64,000 bases of DNA from Conyzicola nivalis (GCF_014639655.1 NZ_BMGB01000001.1:1256882-1320881); one strand, 5' to 3'; positions 34,859-44,482 are shown, counted from the stretch's first letter. Notes: a model not told the origin generated them from the sequence alone. Numbers and translations: made by a program.

Positions 34859-35578
34859 ATGACGGATGTCAACTCTTCACCGCCGCCCGCCGGCTGGTAC
34901 CCCGACCCCGCGGGCAGTGACCGCACGCGCTGGTGGAACGGTTTCGGCTGGTCCGACACGTACGGCGAAACCGCGCCGGCGGCCGCACCCGTCGGGCACA
35001 CGCCCCCTGCCGGCGACCTCGCCGCCTACGGCAGCTCGCCGTCACCCGCCTACGCGCCGGCCTATGGCAACGCCCCGGCCCACGCGAACGCCCCCGCCTA
35101 CGGCGCCGAGGAACTCTCCGCGCCCGAGGGCACCTCGCCCTACACGCCCTTCATCTGGGCGCTGGCGGTGCTTCCCGTCGTCGGGCTGATCAGCAACATC
35201 TACACGCTCGTCAACTTCGACCAGATCCTGGCCGACTCCCTCGACCCGAACGCGCCCCTCGTCGCTCCCGTCGACATCGTGCAGGGCGCTATCGGTTGGG
35301 TGATGATCGGCCTCAGCGTGCTGTTGGGTGTGCTCGACTGGCGTGCGCTCAAAAACGCCGGGGTCCCCCGCCCGTTCCACTGGGCGTGGATCTTCTTCTC
35401 GGTGATCGGCGTGCCCGTCTACATGGTCGGTCGCTCGATCGTCGTGCGCCGTCGGGTCGGCTCCGGACTGGCTCCGATGGTGGTGAACCTCGCGCTCATC
35501 GTGGTCAACTTCGCGCTCGGCATCGTTGCCGCCGTGGTCGCGGTCGGCGCCGTGTTGGACTCCGGCATGGTGCCCTGA
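34859..35578 (+). CDS. DUF2510-domain membrane protein
   Basis: A 239-residue protein beginning with a DUF2510 module (PPPAGWYPDPAGSDRTRWWNGFGWSD), a short Trp-rich domain common in actinobacterial envelope proteins. An Ala/Pro/Tyr-rich linker follows (repeated AYGNAPAHANAP), then four membrane helices at about 99-120, 138-160, 170-195 and 203-235. The start is ATG 34859 with GAGGGAG four bases upstream. A TAGGAT hexamer at 34829-34834 would give a 20-base leader. Its function is unknown. Confidence 0.9.
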   Translation: MTDVNSSPPPAGWYPDPAGSDRTRWWNGFGWSDTYGETAPAAAPVGHTPPAGDLAAYGSSPSPAYAPAYGNAPAHANAPAYGAEELSAPEGTSPYTPFIWALAVLPVVGLISNIYTLVNFDQILADSLDPNAPLVAPVDIVQGAIGWVMIGLSVLLGVLDWRALKNAGVPRPFHWAWIFFSVIGVPVYMVGRSIVVRRRVGSGLAPMVVNLALIVVNFALGIVAAVVAVGAVLDSGMVP

Positions 35579-35603
35579 CCCGAGGGGTGAATAGGCTGGC
35601 GAC

Positions 35604-35948
35604 ATGACCGACACAGGAATCGACCCGTCAGTGGCACCGAGCGGCTCCGGCTGCGTGGAGTGCGAGGCCGACGGCGGATGGTGGCTGCATCTGCGCCGGT
35701 GCGCGGCGTGCGGGCACATCGGCTGCTGCGACGACTCGCTAGGGAAGCACGGCACGGCGCACTGGCGCGAGACCGGACACCCGGTCATCCGCAGCTTCGA
35801 GCCCGGCGAGAGCTGGTTCTACGACTTCGACAGCCTCGAGACGTTCGAGGGGCCGCAACTCGCCGCGCCCGAGCACTACCCGCTCACCCAGTCGGCGCCA
35901 GGTCCGGCCGACCGGCTACCGGCCGACTGGCAGAGCCTGCTGCGCTGA
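35604..35948 (+). CDS. UBP-type zinc finger protein
   Basis: A 114-residue protein built around a UBP-type zinc finger (residues about 15-70). Ligands seen include CVECEADGGWWLHLRRCAACGHIGCCDDS and the His pair in GKHGTAHWRETGHPVI. The eukaryotic module binds ubiquitin C-termini; the bacterial version has no assigned role. TAGGCT at 35592-35597 lies six bases before the ATG, a leaderless start. It is convergent with the nucleoside hydrolase gene. Confidence 0.92.
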   Translation: MTDTGIDPSVAPSGSGCVECEADGGWWLHLRRCAACGHIGCCDDSLGKHGTAHWRETGHPVIRSFEPGESWFYDFDSLETFEGPQLAAPEHYPLTQSAPGPADRLPADWQSLLR

Positions 35949-35976
35949 CGACCGTGGTCGTGCGCCGCGCGACCCT

Positions 35977-36921
35977 CTACTCTGCGACGGGCGTCGACGC
36001 GAGCATGCCGAGCATGTACTCGTAGAACCTGTCGCCGTCGACCTTCTCGATCGCCGTCACGTTGTTGTCGTCCGACTGCCAGTCGAACACGGTCGCGCCG
36101 CGGGTGATCGTGCCCTCGGTCTCGACCTCGAGCCGGTAGCGGCTCTCGGCGGTCACGTAGCCGCGGTCGATCGCGAGCAGCGCCGTGAGCGAGTCGCAGT
36201 GCGACGAGCCGGCGAGACCGACCCGCGTGTCGAAGTCGAAGGTCGCCTGATTGGCCCGCACGAAGAACCGCGCGAGCGGGGTGTCGAGCGCCGCGATGCG
36301 GTCGATGCGGCCCTGGTCGAACACGGCGTCGGTGATCGTCAGCGGGTCCCAGCTGATCACGACGACGTCGGCGAATCCGGCCGAGAAGACGATGTCGGCG
36401 GCCTCGGGGTCGACGTAGATGTTGTACTCGGCCGCCGGCGTGATGTTGCCGCGGGCGTTGATCGATCCGCCCATGACGTAGAGGCTGCCCACGTTGGCCG
36501 CGAACTCGGGATCTTTCCGCACGGCCAGCGCGATGTTCGTGAGCGGACCGATCGCGACGATGCGCAGTTCACCCTTGTGCTCGCGCGCGATGCGGATCAT
36601 CGCGTCGACCGCGTGTTCTTCGGATGCCACGTGCCCGTCGTCAGGGCGCTTGAGCCCGCCCACGCCGTCGCCGTGCACGTCCTCCGCGCTCGCCCACGGG
36701 CGTTCGAGCGGGTCACGGGCGCCGAGGAACACCGGCACCTCGCCGAGGCGACCGGCGAGCCCGACCGTGAGGAAGGCGTTGTCGACCTGCTGGTCGAATC
36801 CGACGTTGCCGGCCACCATCGTGATGCCGCGCAGGTCGGCGCGCGGGTCGAGCAGGCCGACGAGCAGCGCGAAGCAGTCGTCTGCCGCGGTGTCGGTATC
36901 GATGAGGAGGGGAATCGGCAC
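35977..36921 (-). CDS. Inosine/uridine-preferring nucleoside hydrolase
   Basis: A 314-residue nucleoside hydrolase that cleaves the N-glycosidic bond of ribonucleosides for base and ribose salvage. The calcium-site motif is IPLLIDTDTAADDCFAL (DTDxxxDD) at the N-terminus, VMGGSINARGNITPAAEYNIYVDPEAA is the substrate loop and HCDSLTALLAID gives the last metal Asp. The GTG start at 36921 yields the usual family N-terminus; the open frame upstream has no coding character. It is divergent from a TetR-type regulator with a clear palindrome between them. Confidence 0.94.
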   Translation of the reverse strand: MPIPLLIDTDTAADDCFALLVGLLDPRADLRGITMVAGNVGFDQQVDNAFLTVGLAGRLGEVPVFLGARDPLERPWASAEDVHGDGVGGLKRPDDGHVASEEHAVDAMIRIAREHKGELRIVAIGPLTNIALAVRKDPEFAANVGSLYVMGGSINARGNITPAAEYNIYVDPEAADIVFSAGFADVVVISWDPLTITDAVFDQGRIDRIAALDTPLARFFVRANQATFDFDTRVGLAGSSHCDSLTALLAIDRGYVTAESRYRLEVETEGTITRGATVFDWQSDDNNVTAIEKVDGDRFYEYMLGMLASTPVAE

Positions 36922-36955
36922 GGTTAGTCTTTCGTTAAGAGGGCAATCGGGATAT

Positions 36956-36971
36956 CGTACCAGTTGGTACG
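36956..36971. promoter_or_regulatory. TetR operator between nucleoside hydrolase and regulator genes
   Basis: CGTACCA-GT-TGGTACG is a perfect inverted repeat of 7-bp arms, 35 bases upstream of the hydrolase start and 53 bases before the regulator ATG. It is well placed to control both genes. Confidence 0.65.
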
Positions 36972-37023
36972 AAGTCCCCCTCATTGCCGACGACGGTGTA
37001 CCCCGCACGAGGCATACCCAGCC

Positions 37024-37614
37024 ATGAAAGGCGAGCCTGTGCCCGACGAACGCGAGCGACTGCTGCGCCTTACCGCGCACTACCTCCTCGAGCACGGCGT
37101 CCTCGAAACCAGCCTGCGCACTCTCGCCGAGGCGATCGGGTCGAGCCACCGCGTGCTGCTCTACTACTTCGGCTCTCGCGAGCGGCTCATCACCGACGCG
37201 CTCGACGAAGCGGCGCGGCTCTCCTCCGTGCGTGACGCGAGCCTGCTCGGCCCGAGCGGCACGGATGCCGACGTGGAGCGCGAACTCGTGCGGGTCTGGC
37301 GGCTCGTCTCGGCCGACGACCAGCTGCTGCTCATCCGGCTCTTCCTGCAGGTCGTCGCGCTCGCCCTGCACAACCCGGGGCCATACGAGGCCTTCATCGA
37401 CGGCCTGCAGACGGAGTGGATCGGCTCGTACGCCGCGTATCTACGGCAGCACGGCGTCGCCTCTGCGGAGGCGGACGACCTGGCCGCCGAGATCGTCGGA
37501 CTCCAGCGCGGCCTCCAGCTGGAGCGCGCGATCGGCGGCTCGTCGGTCATGCTCGACCGCGCGTTCGCGGCGGCCGCCGGCCGCTGGGCCGAACGAGTGG
37601 CGACGTTCGCCTAG
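37024..37614 (+). CDS. TetR-family regulator
   Basis: A 196-residue regulator with a TetR DNA-binding domain at the N-terminus (helices ERERLLRLTAHYLLEHGVLE and LRTLAEAIGSSHRVLLYYFGSRERLI) and a ligand-binding helical domain. It is divergent from the nucleoside hydrolase gene and probably represses it through the palindrome at 36956-36971; the ligand may be a nucleoside (inference). The start is ATG 37024; GTG 37039, with AAAGGCGAG just upstream, is an alternative that would shorten the protein by five residues. Confidence 0.88.
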   Translation: MKGEPVPDERERLLRLTAHYLLEHGVLETSLRTLAEAIGSSHRVLLYYFGSRERLITDALDEAARLSSVRDASLLGPSGTDADVERELVRVWRLVSADDQLLLIRLFLQVVALALHNPGPYEAFIDGLQTEWIGSYAAYLRQHGVASAEADDLAAEIVGLQRGLQLERAIGGSSVMLDRAFAAAAGRWAERVATFA

Positions 37615-37616
37615 CC

Positions 37617-37666
37617 CGAGGGTCAGCGGGCGAGGGTCAGCGGGCGAGGGTCAGCGGGCGAGGGTC
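37617..37666. repeat. 14-bp tandem repeat, about 3.6 copies
   Basis: CGAGGGTCAGCGGG is repeated at 37617, 37631 and 37645 with a partial fourth copy. The repeat spans the TGA stop of the minus-strand gene that ends at 37651. Confidence 0.85.
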
Positions 37667-38328
37667 CAGGCGCGGCGCTTCGCCAGAACGTGGCCGCGCT
37701 TCGTGGTGAGCCGCGTCCATGGTCCGGTCTCGAAGATCTGCACGTCTTCGTCGCCGGAGAGGAAGCCGAGACTGAGCGCGGCAAACCCCGCTCCGGCCGG
37801 AACGTGTTCGAGCCCGCGGATGGGCTGGCCCCATACCTCCGAACGGACGCGGTGGACGATCTGCTCGCCCGTTCCGGTGGGGATGGCGCCCGCAACGGCA
37901 TCGATGCCCGCACGCGCCACCTCGTCGAGCATGCGGCTCGAGGTGCCGGGCAGGGGCGTCCAGCCGCCGCGCGGGGGCGAGATGGCCGCCCACGATACGG
38001 TGTGCACCTGCATCGGTAGCGTCACGGTGACGGGCGCCGCCGCATCCGAAACTTCGCTTTTCTTGTTGGCGATCCGCTGCAGCAGCGATCCGACGGGCAC
38101 GACCGCGTCGAAGGTCTCCTTCTCGGGCAACGAGAACGTACGCAGCCCCAGCACCGTCGGGCTCTCGTCGAGCAGGCCCGACGGATAGAAGACCGCGACG
38201 TAGACCGCGAGCACACCGGACGCCGCGATGAGGCGCACCGAACCGTCCTCGACACGGCCGGCGCGACTCAGGTAGGTGCTGAGGTCGTCGAGTGCGAGGG
38301 AATCCTGGAGGGTGAATGCTTGGCTCAT
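37651..38328 (-). CDS. Conserved protein of unknown function
   Basis: A 225-residue soluble protein I do not recognise. It has an N-terminal helix (LALDDLSTYLSRAGRV), beta strands with SVRLIAASGVLAVYVAVFYP, and a conserved-looking Trp/Pro loop (VSWAAISPPRGGWTPLPG), ending in basic residues RAWTLAR. There is no signal peptide. Its ATG lies only 21 bases from the divergent thioesterase ATG, and their -10 hexamers overlap. The stop codon lies in a 14-bp tandem repeat. Confidence 0.7.
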   Translation of the reverse strand: MSQAFTLQDSLALDDLSTYLSRAGRVEDGSVRLIAASGVLAVYVAVFYPSGLLDESPTVLGLRTFSLPEKETFDAVVPVGSLLQRIANKKSEVSDAAAPVTVTLPMQVHTVSWAAISPPRGGWTPLPGTSSRMLDEVARAGIDAVAGAIPTGTGEQIVHRVRSEVWGQPIRGLEHVPAGAGFAALSLGFLSGDEDVQIFETGPWTRLTTKRGHVLAKRRAWTLAR

Positions 38329-38336
38329 CTGCGTTC

Positions 38337-38343
38337 TAAACTA
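38337..38343. promoter_or_regulatory. Overlapping divergent -10 elements
   Basis: TAAACT (38337-38342, plus strand) lies seven bases before the thioesterase ATG; TAGTTT (38343-38338, minus strand) lies nine bases before the divergent gene's ATG. The two hexamers share five base pairs, so polymerases would compete. Confidence 0.55.
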
Positions 38344-38349
38344 CAGGGC

Positions 38350-39219
38350 ATGAGCGACCCCGTGAGCGGCCTTCTGGCTGCACTCGACCTGACCGACACC
38401 GGCGCACGCACGAGCGAAGACATTTTCACCGGGCCCAGCCAACCGCAACCGATGGGCCGGGTGTTCGGCGGGCAGGTGCTCGCGCAGTCCCTCGTCGCGG
38501 CGATGCGCACTATTTCGGAAGACCGCTTCGTGCACTCGATGCACGGCTACTTCCTGCGCCCGGGTGACGCCGCGCAGCCCATCACGTTCTCGGTCGACCG
38601 CATCCACGACGGTCGCTCGTTCTCGACCAGGCGCACGCAGGCCTATCAGAACGGCCTCCCGATCCTGTCGATGATCGCCTCGTTCCAAGACCTGGACGAC
38701 GGCCTCGACCACCAGGTGTCGATGCCGACCGGCCTTCCCGAGCCGGAGTCGCTGCCGAGCGCGGCCGAGACGCTCGAAGGAATCGACCATCCCGTTGCCG
38801 CCGACTGGGCGTACGGGCGCGCCTTCGACATGCGCCACGTGCCGTCGCCGATCTACTTCACCGTGGAGGGCGAGCAGGTTCCGCACCAGGCCGTCTGGCT
38901 CAAGGCGAAGAGCGCGCTTCCCGATGACGACAACCTGCACCGCGCGGCCCTCGCCTACGCGAGCGACTACTCGATCCTCGAGCCGATCATGCGCGGACAC
39001 GGAGTGCCGTGGGCGCTACCCGGACTCAAGGCCGCGAGCCTCGACCACGCGATGTGGTTCCACCGGTTCGGCCGGGTCGACGACTGGTTGCTCTACGTGC
39101 AGGAGTCGCCGACCGCCGTGGGCGGCCGCGGCCTCTCGCTCGGTCGCATCTTCACCCGGGACGGCATACTTCTGGCCAGCGTTGCACAGGAGGGCATGGT
39201 GCGAGTACCGTCGCGATGA
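38350..39219 (+). CDS. tesB: Acyl-CoA thioesterase II
   Basis: A 289-residue double hot-dog thioesterase that hydrolyses acyl-CoA to free acid and CoA. Typical blocks are PMGRVFGGQVLAQSLVAA, SMHGYFLRPGDAAQPI (catalytic region of the first hot dog), FSTRRTQAYQNG and, in the second, LAYASDYSILEP and LDHAMWFHR. The start at ATG 38350 gives the usual N-terminus; a leaderless promoter precedes it. It is the normal TesB length. Confidence 0.94.
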   Translation: MSDPVSGLLAALDLTDTGARTSEDIFTGPSQPQPMGRVFGGQVLAQSLVAAMRTISEDRFVHSMHGYFLRPGDAAQPITFSVDRIHDGRSFSTRRTQAYQNGLPILSMIASFQDLDDGLDHQVSMPTGLPEPESLPSAAETLEGIDHPVAADWAYGRAFDMRHVPSPIYFTVEGEQVPHQAVWLKAKSALPDDDNLHRAALAYASDYSILEPIMRGHGVPWALPGLKAASLDHAMWFHRFGRVDDWLLYVQESPTAVGGRGLSLGRIFTRDGILLASVAQEGMVRVPSR

Positions 39220-39262
39220 CCGGGAGCACCATTCCCAGAGCGGGAATATCTAGACCGGTGTG

Positions 39263-39285
39263 TTGTTGATAACAATAGTCAACAA
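39263..39285. promoter_or_regulatory. Zur-like operator upstream of rpmJ
   Basis: TTGTTGA (39263-39269) and TCAACAA (39279-39285) are perfect inverted arms around TAACAATAG. The central 15-mer TGATAACAATAGTCA matches 11 of 14 fixed positions of the common Zur box TGATAATNATTATCA. It lies just before the alternative bL36 gene. Confidence 0.6.
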
Positions 39286-39300
39286 GAAAGCTGGTGGGCC

Positions 39301-39423
39301 ATGCAGGTACGTAATTCGCTCAAGTCGCTCAAGAAGGCACCCGGATCGCAGGTTGTGCGCCGTCGCGGACGCACGTTCGTGATCAACAGCGCCAACCCGC
39401 GCATGAAGGCGCGTCAGGGTTAG
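39301..39423 (+). CDS. rpmJ: Ribosomal protein bL36, zinc-free (C-minus) paralogue
   Basis: A 40-residue protein beginning [16 protein letters not shown] and ending NPRMKARQG, the YkgO-type bL36. It lacks the cysteines that bind zinc in the standard form. Such paralogues replace zinc ribosomal proteins during zinc starvation and are normally repressed by Zur; the palindrome at 39263-39285 fits that. ATG 39301 follows TGGTGGG closely. A hairpin with a T-rich tail ends the transcript. It stands alone, not in a ribosomal operon. Confidence 0.95.
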   Translation: MQVRNSLKSLKKAPGSQVVRRRGRTFVINSANPRMKARQG

Positions 39424-39470
39424 ACCCGTCGCAGCCGAAGTGCCCGCCACTTGACAGGACCCGCCGTTCA

Positions 39471-39497
39471 CGAACGGCGGGCCCTCCGGCTTTTAAC
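39471..39497 (+). terminator. Intrinsic terminator after rpmJ
   Basis: CCGCCGTT (39471-39478) pairs with AACGGCGG (39483-39490) across a CACG loop, followed by a T-rich stretch (CTTTTAA) near 39492-39498. Confidence 0.75.
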
Positions 39498-39505
39498 GCC
39501 ACCGG

Positions 39506-40873
39506 TCATCCCGCGCTGTCCGCATCGCTGGACGTGGAAACCCCTCCGAGTTCGGCGAGCGAATCCGCGTCGAGCGCGGTTCCCGTGGTCACCGCCTCGA
39601 TGAGGCGAAGTGTCGCCTGAGCGGCAGCCGTCGGACCGTGCGCACCGCGTGTGCCCGTGATTCCGGGCAAGGGGGCAATCATCAGACCCACGTCGACCAT
39701 GGCGAAGTGAGCGACCCCGTCCAACTCGAGAACGGCACCCGTTCCGTTCGCGAGAAGGGAATCGAGCGCCGCGTCGTATTCGGGGTTCGGGTCCGCATCC
39801 CCCGCCACGACGGCGAGCACCGGCTGTCGAACCGGGGCCGCCCCGTCTGGCGAGCGGGGCATCCCGTCGATGTCGACGACTCCCGCGATCCGATCGTCGA
39901 GGCGCGCGGCTTCCAGAGCCGCAGCACCTCCCAACGAGTGCCCCGCCGCGATGATCTCCGTCGTGTCGGCGGACTTCAGTGCGGGCAGAGGAACCTGGTC
40001 GCTGCGGAGATGATCGATCACGGCGCGCATGTCGGCGGCACGAATCGACGTCCAGTGATCGGCGGAGGCCTGGTCGCGCGCATCGTCGCCGGTAGTCGTC
40101 AGTTCACTGAACGCCGATGTTCCATCGGCGAGCTCTGCGACCGGTGCGTCGTACGGATGGTCGAGTGCGATCACGACGACGCCGTTGCTGGCGAGCTCCT
40201 CCGCCCACGAGGTGAAGAACCAGCGGGTGCTATTGAGCCCGGGCGAGGCGATCACGACGGGAAACGAGCCGTCGGCGGGCTCGCCCTGCCAGGTCGCGTT
40301 ACCTCGAGCCCGAACGAGGCTGTCGAACAGCACAGCCGGGACACCGTATTGCGCGGCGAGGGCCTCGGTCAGCTCGGAAGCGCGGTCACGCTCGGGAAGA
40401 TAGGGGGCCGGCTCGCCCCCACCCGCCGCCGGGTACCAGATCGTCGCCGGCAGCGACCGGGTCTCGCCCGCCGCATCCCCGCCGCGCGCATCGCGGGAGT
40501 CGTCGGTCCAGACTTCCGAATCGATCCCGACGTCGTACACACCGGTCGGGGCTGCCACGTAGACGGGCGGCAACGCCCACGCACCCCCTGCGAGGCCGAG
40601 GCAGCCCAGCCCGACAGCGACGCCGGTCGCGACTGCGATGCGCGGCAGACGACCCGACCGCAACCACACCACGACGGCGGCGCCCACCAGCGCACTGCAC
40701 CCCATCGCCAACAGGACCGGGCGCGCACCCTCGAGAACGAAACCGAGTATGAGCGTAGAGATGGCGGCGACACCGACGATCACTACCGGCACCGCACTGC
40801 GCCGACGGGTGACCGTGGCGACGACGATCGAAAGCAGAATGAGCGTTGCCGCGGCAACATCGATCCAAGGCAC
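39506..40873 (-). CDS. Membrane-anchored PAF-acetylhydrolase-like alpha/beta hydrolase
   Basis: A 455-residue protein with three to four N-terminal membrane helices (about 1-20, 28-48, 55-72 and 80-102) and an alpha/beta-hydrolase domain outside. The nucleophile lies in IIAAGHSLGGAAALEA, with ATIWYPAAGG and VVVIALDHPYDAPV upstream, as in isoform II platelet-activating-factor acetylhydrolases. The start is GTG 40873 because CAGGAG lies seven bases upstream; the open frame continues farther without an RBS. It may hydrolyse short acyl esters of lipids; the substrate is unknown. Confidence 0.85.
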   Translation of the reverse strand: MPWIDVAAATLILLSIVVATVTRRRSAVPVVIVGVAAISTLILGFVLEGARPVLLAMGCSALVGAAVVVWLRSGRLPRIAVATGVAVGLGCLGLAGGAWALPPVYVAAPTGVYDVGIDSEVWTDDSRDARGGDAAGETRSLPATIWYPAAGGGEPAPYLPERDRASELTEALAAQYGVPAVLFDSLVRARGNATWQGEPADGSFPVVIASPGLNSTRWFFTSWAEELASNGVVVIALDHPYDAPVAELADGTSAFSELTTTGDDARDQASADHWTSIRAADMRAVIDHLRSDQVPLPALKSADTTEIIAAGHSLGGAAALEAARLDDRIAGVVDIDGMPRSPDGAAPVRQPVLAVVAGDADPNPEYDAALDSLLANGTGAVLELDGVAHFAMVDVGLMIAPLPGITGTRGAHGPTAAAQATLRLIEAVTTGTALDADSLAELGGVSTSSDADSAG

Positions 40874-40981
40874 GAACGAACTCCTGAGAAAACCTATTGG
40901 AGTTCTGACTCTAGGATTCCCCGATCGCGGCGACATCGGCCGCGAGAGTCATATCGCGTCACTACAGCGGATGATCTCCGG

Positions 40982-41452
40982 CTAGGGGCGCTTGGCGAAG
41001 GCGACCGGCTCCTCGACGTACGGGGCCCACGCCTCGCGCTGCTCGTCCGTGATGCGCTGCGGGCGTCCGGTCGCCAGCTCCACCATCACCAGTGTGGTCG
41101 CGGCGCGCGTGTACAGCAGACGCGGCTCCTGATCCTCCGGCGAGTACACCTCGTAGCTGATCTCGAGGCTGGCACCGCCGAGGCGGCCGATCCACAGTTC
41201 CACGTCGAGCGGCTGGCGCATGTACGGGATCGGCAGCAGGTATTCGATCTCCTGCCGCGCGATCAACGCCACCACCTTCGCGCCCGGCCGCGCATCCAGA
41301 ATCGCCATCGACGAACCGGGCGAACCGTCGTCGTTGATCCAGAACGCCTGGATGCGGGCCTCCTCCAACAGGCGGAACATCTCCGCGTTGTTGACGTGGG
41401 CGTAGGCGTCGAAATCGGACCAGCGCAGGCTGATCGGAACGTTGAGCCGCAT
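40982..41452 (-). CDS. Acyl-CoA thioesterase, 4HBT hot-dog family
   Basis: A 156-residue single hot-dog thioesterase. The block LRWSDFDAYAHVNNAEMFRLLEEAR is the 4HBT active-site region, with Asp in SDFD and Asn in VNN, and IARQEIEYLLPIPYMRQPLDVELWIG follows. It likely hydrolyses acyl-CoA. It begins 12 bases after the EttA stop and is probably co-transcribed with it. Confidence 0.92.
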   Translation of the reverse strand: MRLNVPISLRWSDFDAYAHVNNAEMFRLLEEARIQAFWINDDGSPGSSMAILDARPGAKVVALIARQEIEYLLPIPYMRQPLDVELWIGRLGGASLEISYEVYSPEDQEPRLLYTRAATTLVMVELATGRPQRITDEQREAWAPYVEEPVAFAKRP

Positions 41453-41464
41453 GATCCGCGCGCT

Positions 41465-43147
<1,683 letters not shown>

Positions 43148-43194
43148 GCGACCAGTCTACGGAACGACGCAGCGGGCACGACCGCGCGCGCCGG

Positions 43195-43704
43195 TCAGAA
43201 ATCGATCGAGCGCGTCTTTCCGACCAGGCACTTGCCCGTACCCAGCAGCGGTGCCGCGAGCGCGTTGTAGCCGGCCGCGCCGGTCTGGCCGATCAGGCAG
43301 GTTCCGTTCGCCCGCACCGAGAACTGGATCGTTTCGGCCGCCTCCGTGCCGACCGTGGCGTCGGGGGTGACCTCCATGTCGGCCTTCGCGAAACCGGCGG
43401 CGACCAGATTCTCGACGAGCTGCTGGCCGTTCGGAGTCGGCACCGTCTCGAGCAGCCGACGGTTGACGAAGTCGAAGTAGGGCAGGTTCGCCTCGGCGTC
43501 GCCGGCCGGAAGCAGGACCGGGTCGGGCTCCGGCGTCGGCGTCGGGCTCGCCGACGCGCTGGACGTCGGCCTGCTGGTCGGTTCGTCGATCGGCGGCGCG
43601 GTGCAGGCGGAGAGCGCCAGCCCCAGTAGCACGCCCGTGAGCGAAACACCGGCGACAATATCCGCGCGGCGCGCACCACGACGACCGACGTTCAGACCGG
43701 CCAT
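43195..43704 (-). CDS. DUF6993-type lipoprotein
   Basis: A 169-residue lipoprotein with signal LTGVLLGLALSAC (lipobox Cys34), a Ser/Thr/Pro linker (TSSASASPTPTPEPDP) and a C-terminal domain with two cysteines (NGTCLIGQTG and GKCLVGK) that may form a disulfide. The domain matches the actinobacterial DUF6993 pattern ending GTGKCLVG. Function is unknown. It lies upstream of ettA on the same strand, but ettA seems to have its own promoter. Confidence 0.85.
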   Translation of the reverse strand: MAGLNVGRRGARRADIVAGVSLTGVLLGLALSACTAPPIDEPTSRPTSSASASPTPTPEPDPVLLPAGDAEANLPYFDFVNRRLLETVPTPNGQQLVENLVAAGFAKADMEVTPDATVGTEAAETIQFSVRANGTCLIGQTGAAGYNALAAPLLGTGKCLVGKTRSIDF

Positions 43705-43794
43705 CGCGAAACCCCCTCCGACGGTCAGCGGGCGCGATCCGTACTCAGGGGATTCTACGACGACCGCAGGAACGCCCGACGCGCGCCGCCGACC

Positions 43795-44298
43795 CTAGAA
43801 CGGCGTATCGGCGCCCGCCTCGCTGAAGGCCGGTTCGCGCGGCGTCTCGCCGAACGCGGGGTCGGAGGTCGCGCCGCCGTCGTTGGCGTCCGGGAACTCG
43901 TCGCTCTCGCGGGCGGGCGGGTCGACCGGCGCGTGGGCCGCCGAGTGCGCCTTCGTGAACGTCGTGGTGCCCCAGGCGAGGTCGTGGCCCACCGAGTCAG
44001 CCTCGATGTCGACGTTGATGCCCTTCTTGTCGCCGCTCTCCCAGTCGCGGATGCGCAACCGCCCGGTGACCACCACCTTGTCGCCCTTCACGACGGAGGT
44101 TCCGACGTTGACGGCCAGTTGCCGGAAGGTCGTAATCGTGTACCAGTTCGTCTCGCCGTCGACCCAGCGGTCACGCGCCCGGTCGAAACGACGCTGGGTC
44201 GACGCGAGGCGAAAGGAGGTGATCTTGAGGTCGTCTCCGGTGGAGATGACGTTCGGCTGGGTGGCCACGATGCCGGTGACGGCGATGGTGTCGGTCAT
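43795..44298 (-). CDS. ssb: Single-stranded DNA-binding protein
   Basis: A 167-residue SSB with an OB-fold (about 1-110: ITSFRLASTQRRFDRARDRW, NWYTITTFRQLAVNV, GDKVVVTGRLRIRDWESGDKKG in outline) and a disordered tail ending ADTPF, keeping the terminal Pro-Phe used to recruit partner proteins. It binds single-stranded DNA as a tetramer during replication, repair and recombination. It stands alone, not beside rpsF/rpsR, and has a non-classical tip, so it may be a second SSB rather than the essential one. TAGGAG lies seven bases before ATG 44298; a long hairpin lies in the leader. Confidence 0.93.
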   Translation of the reverse strand: MTDTIAVTGIVATQPNVISTGDDLKITSFRLASTQRRFDRARDRWVDGETNWYTITTFRQLAVNVGTSVVKGDKVVVTGRLRIRDWESGDKKGINVDIEADSVGHDLAWGTTTFTKAHSAAHAPVDPPARESDEFPDANDGGATSDPAFGETPREPAFSEAGADTPF

Positions 44299-44334
44299 TT
44301 CTGTCTCCTAGCTGCGTTTGCGGATGAATGCGGG

Positions 44335-44373
44335 CCCCGCGGGAGAACTCGTGCCGGGATGGCTCCCGCGGGG
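44335..44373. other. Hairpin in the ssb 5' leader region
   Basis: CCCCGCGGGAG (44335-44345) pairs perfectly with CTCCCGCGGGG (44363-44373). It lies 37-75 bases upstream of the ssb ATG and has no T-run. It may be a leader structure or an operator. Confidence 0.5.
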
Positions 44374-44404
44374 TCCGCTCCCACGAGACTGGCCGCGCGC
44401 GCAC

Positions 44405-44445
44405 GAAAAGGGCCGGCCCCTCCATGATGTGGAGAAGACCGGCCC
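44405..44445 (-). terminator. Terminator after the small protein gene at 44483-44695
   Basis: On the minus strand GGGCCGG (44445-44439) pairs with CCGGCCC (44416-44410) around a smaller CTCCA/TGGAG stem, followed by TTTT. It separates this gene from ssb. Confidence 0.7.
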
Positions 44446-44482
44446 GGCGTCGCGTGGTGGGGAGAAGTCAGCGTTCGTGAAG

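Noticed and set aside
37620-37666. Tandem repeat as a CRISPR-like array
   Set aside because: The units are contiguous with no spacers.
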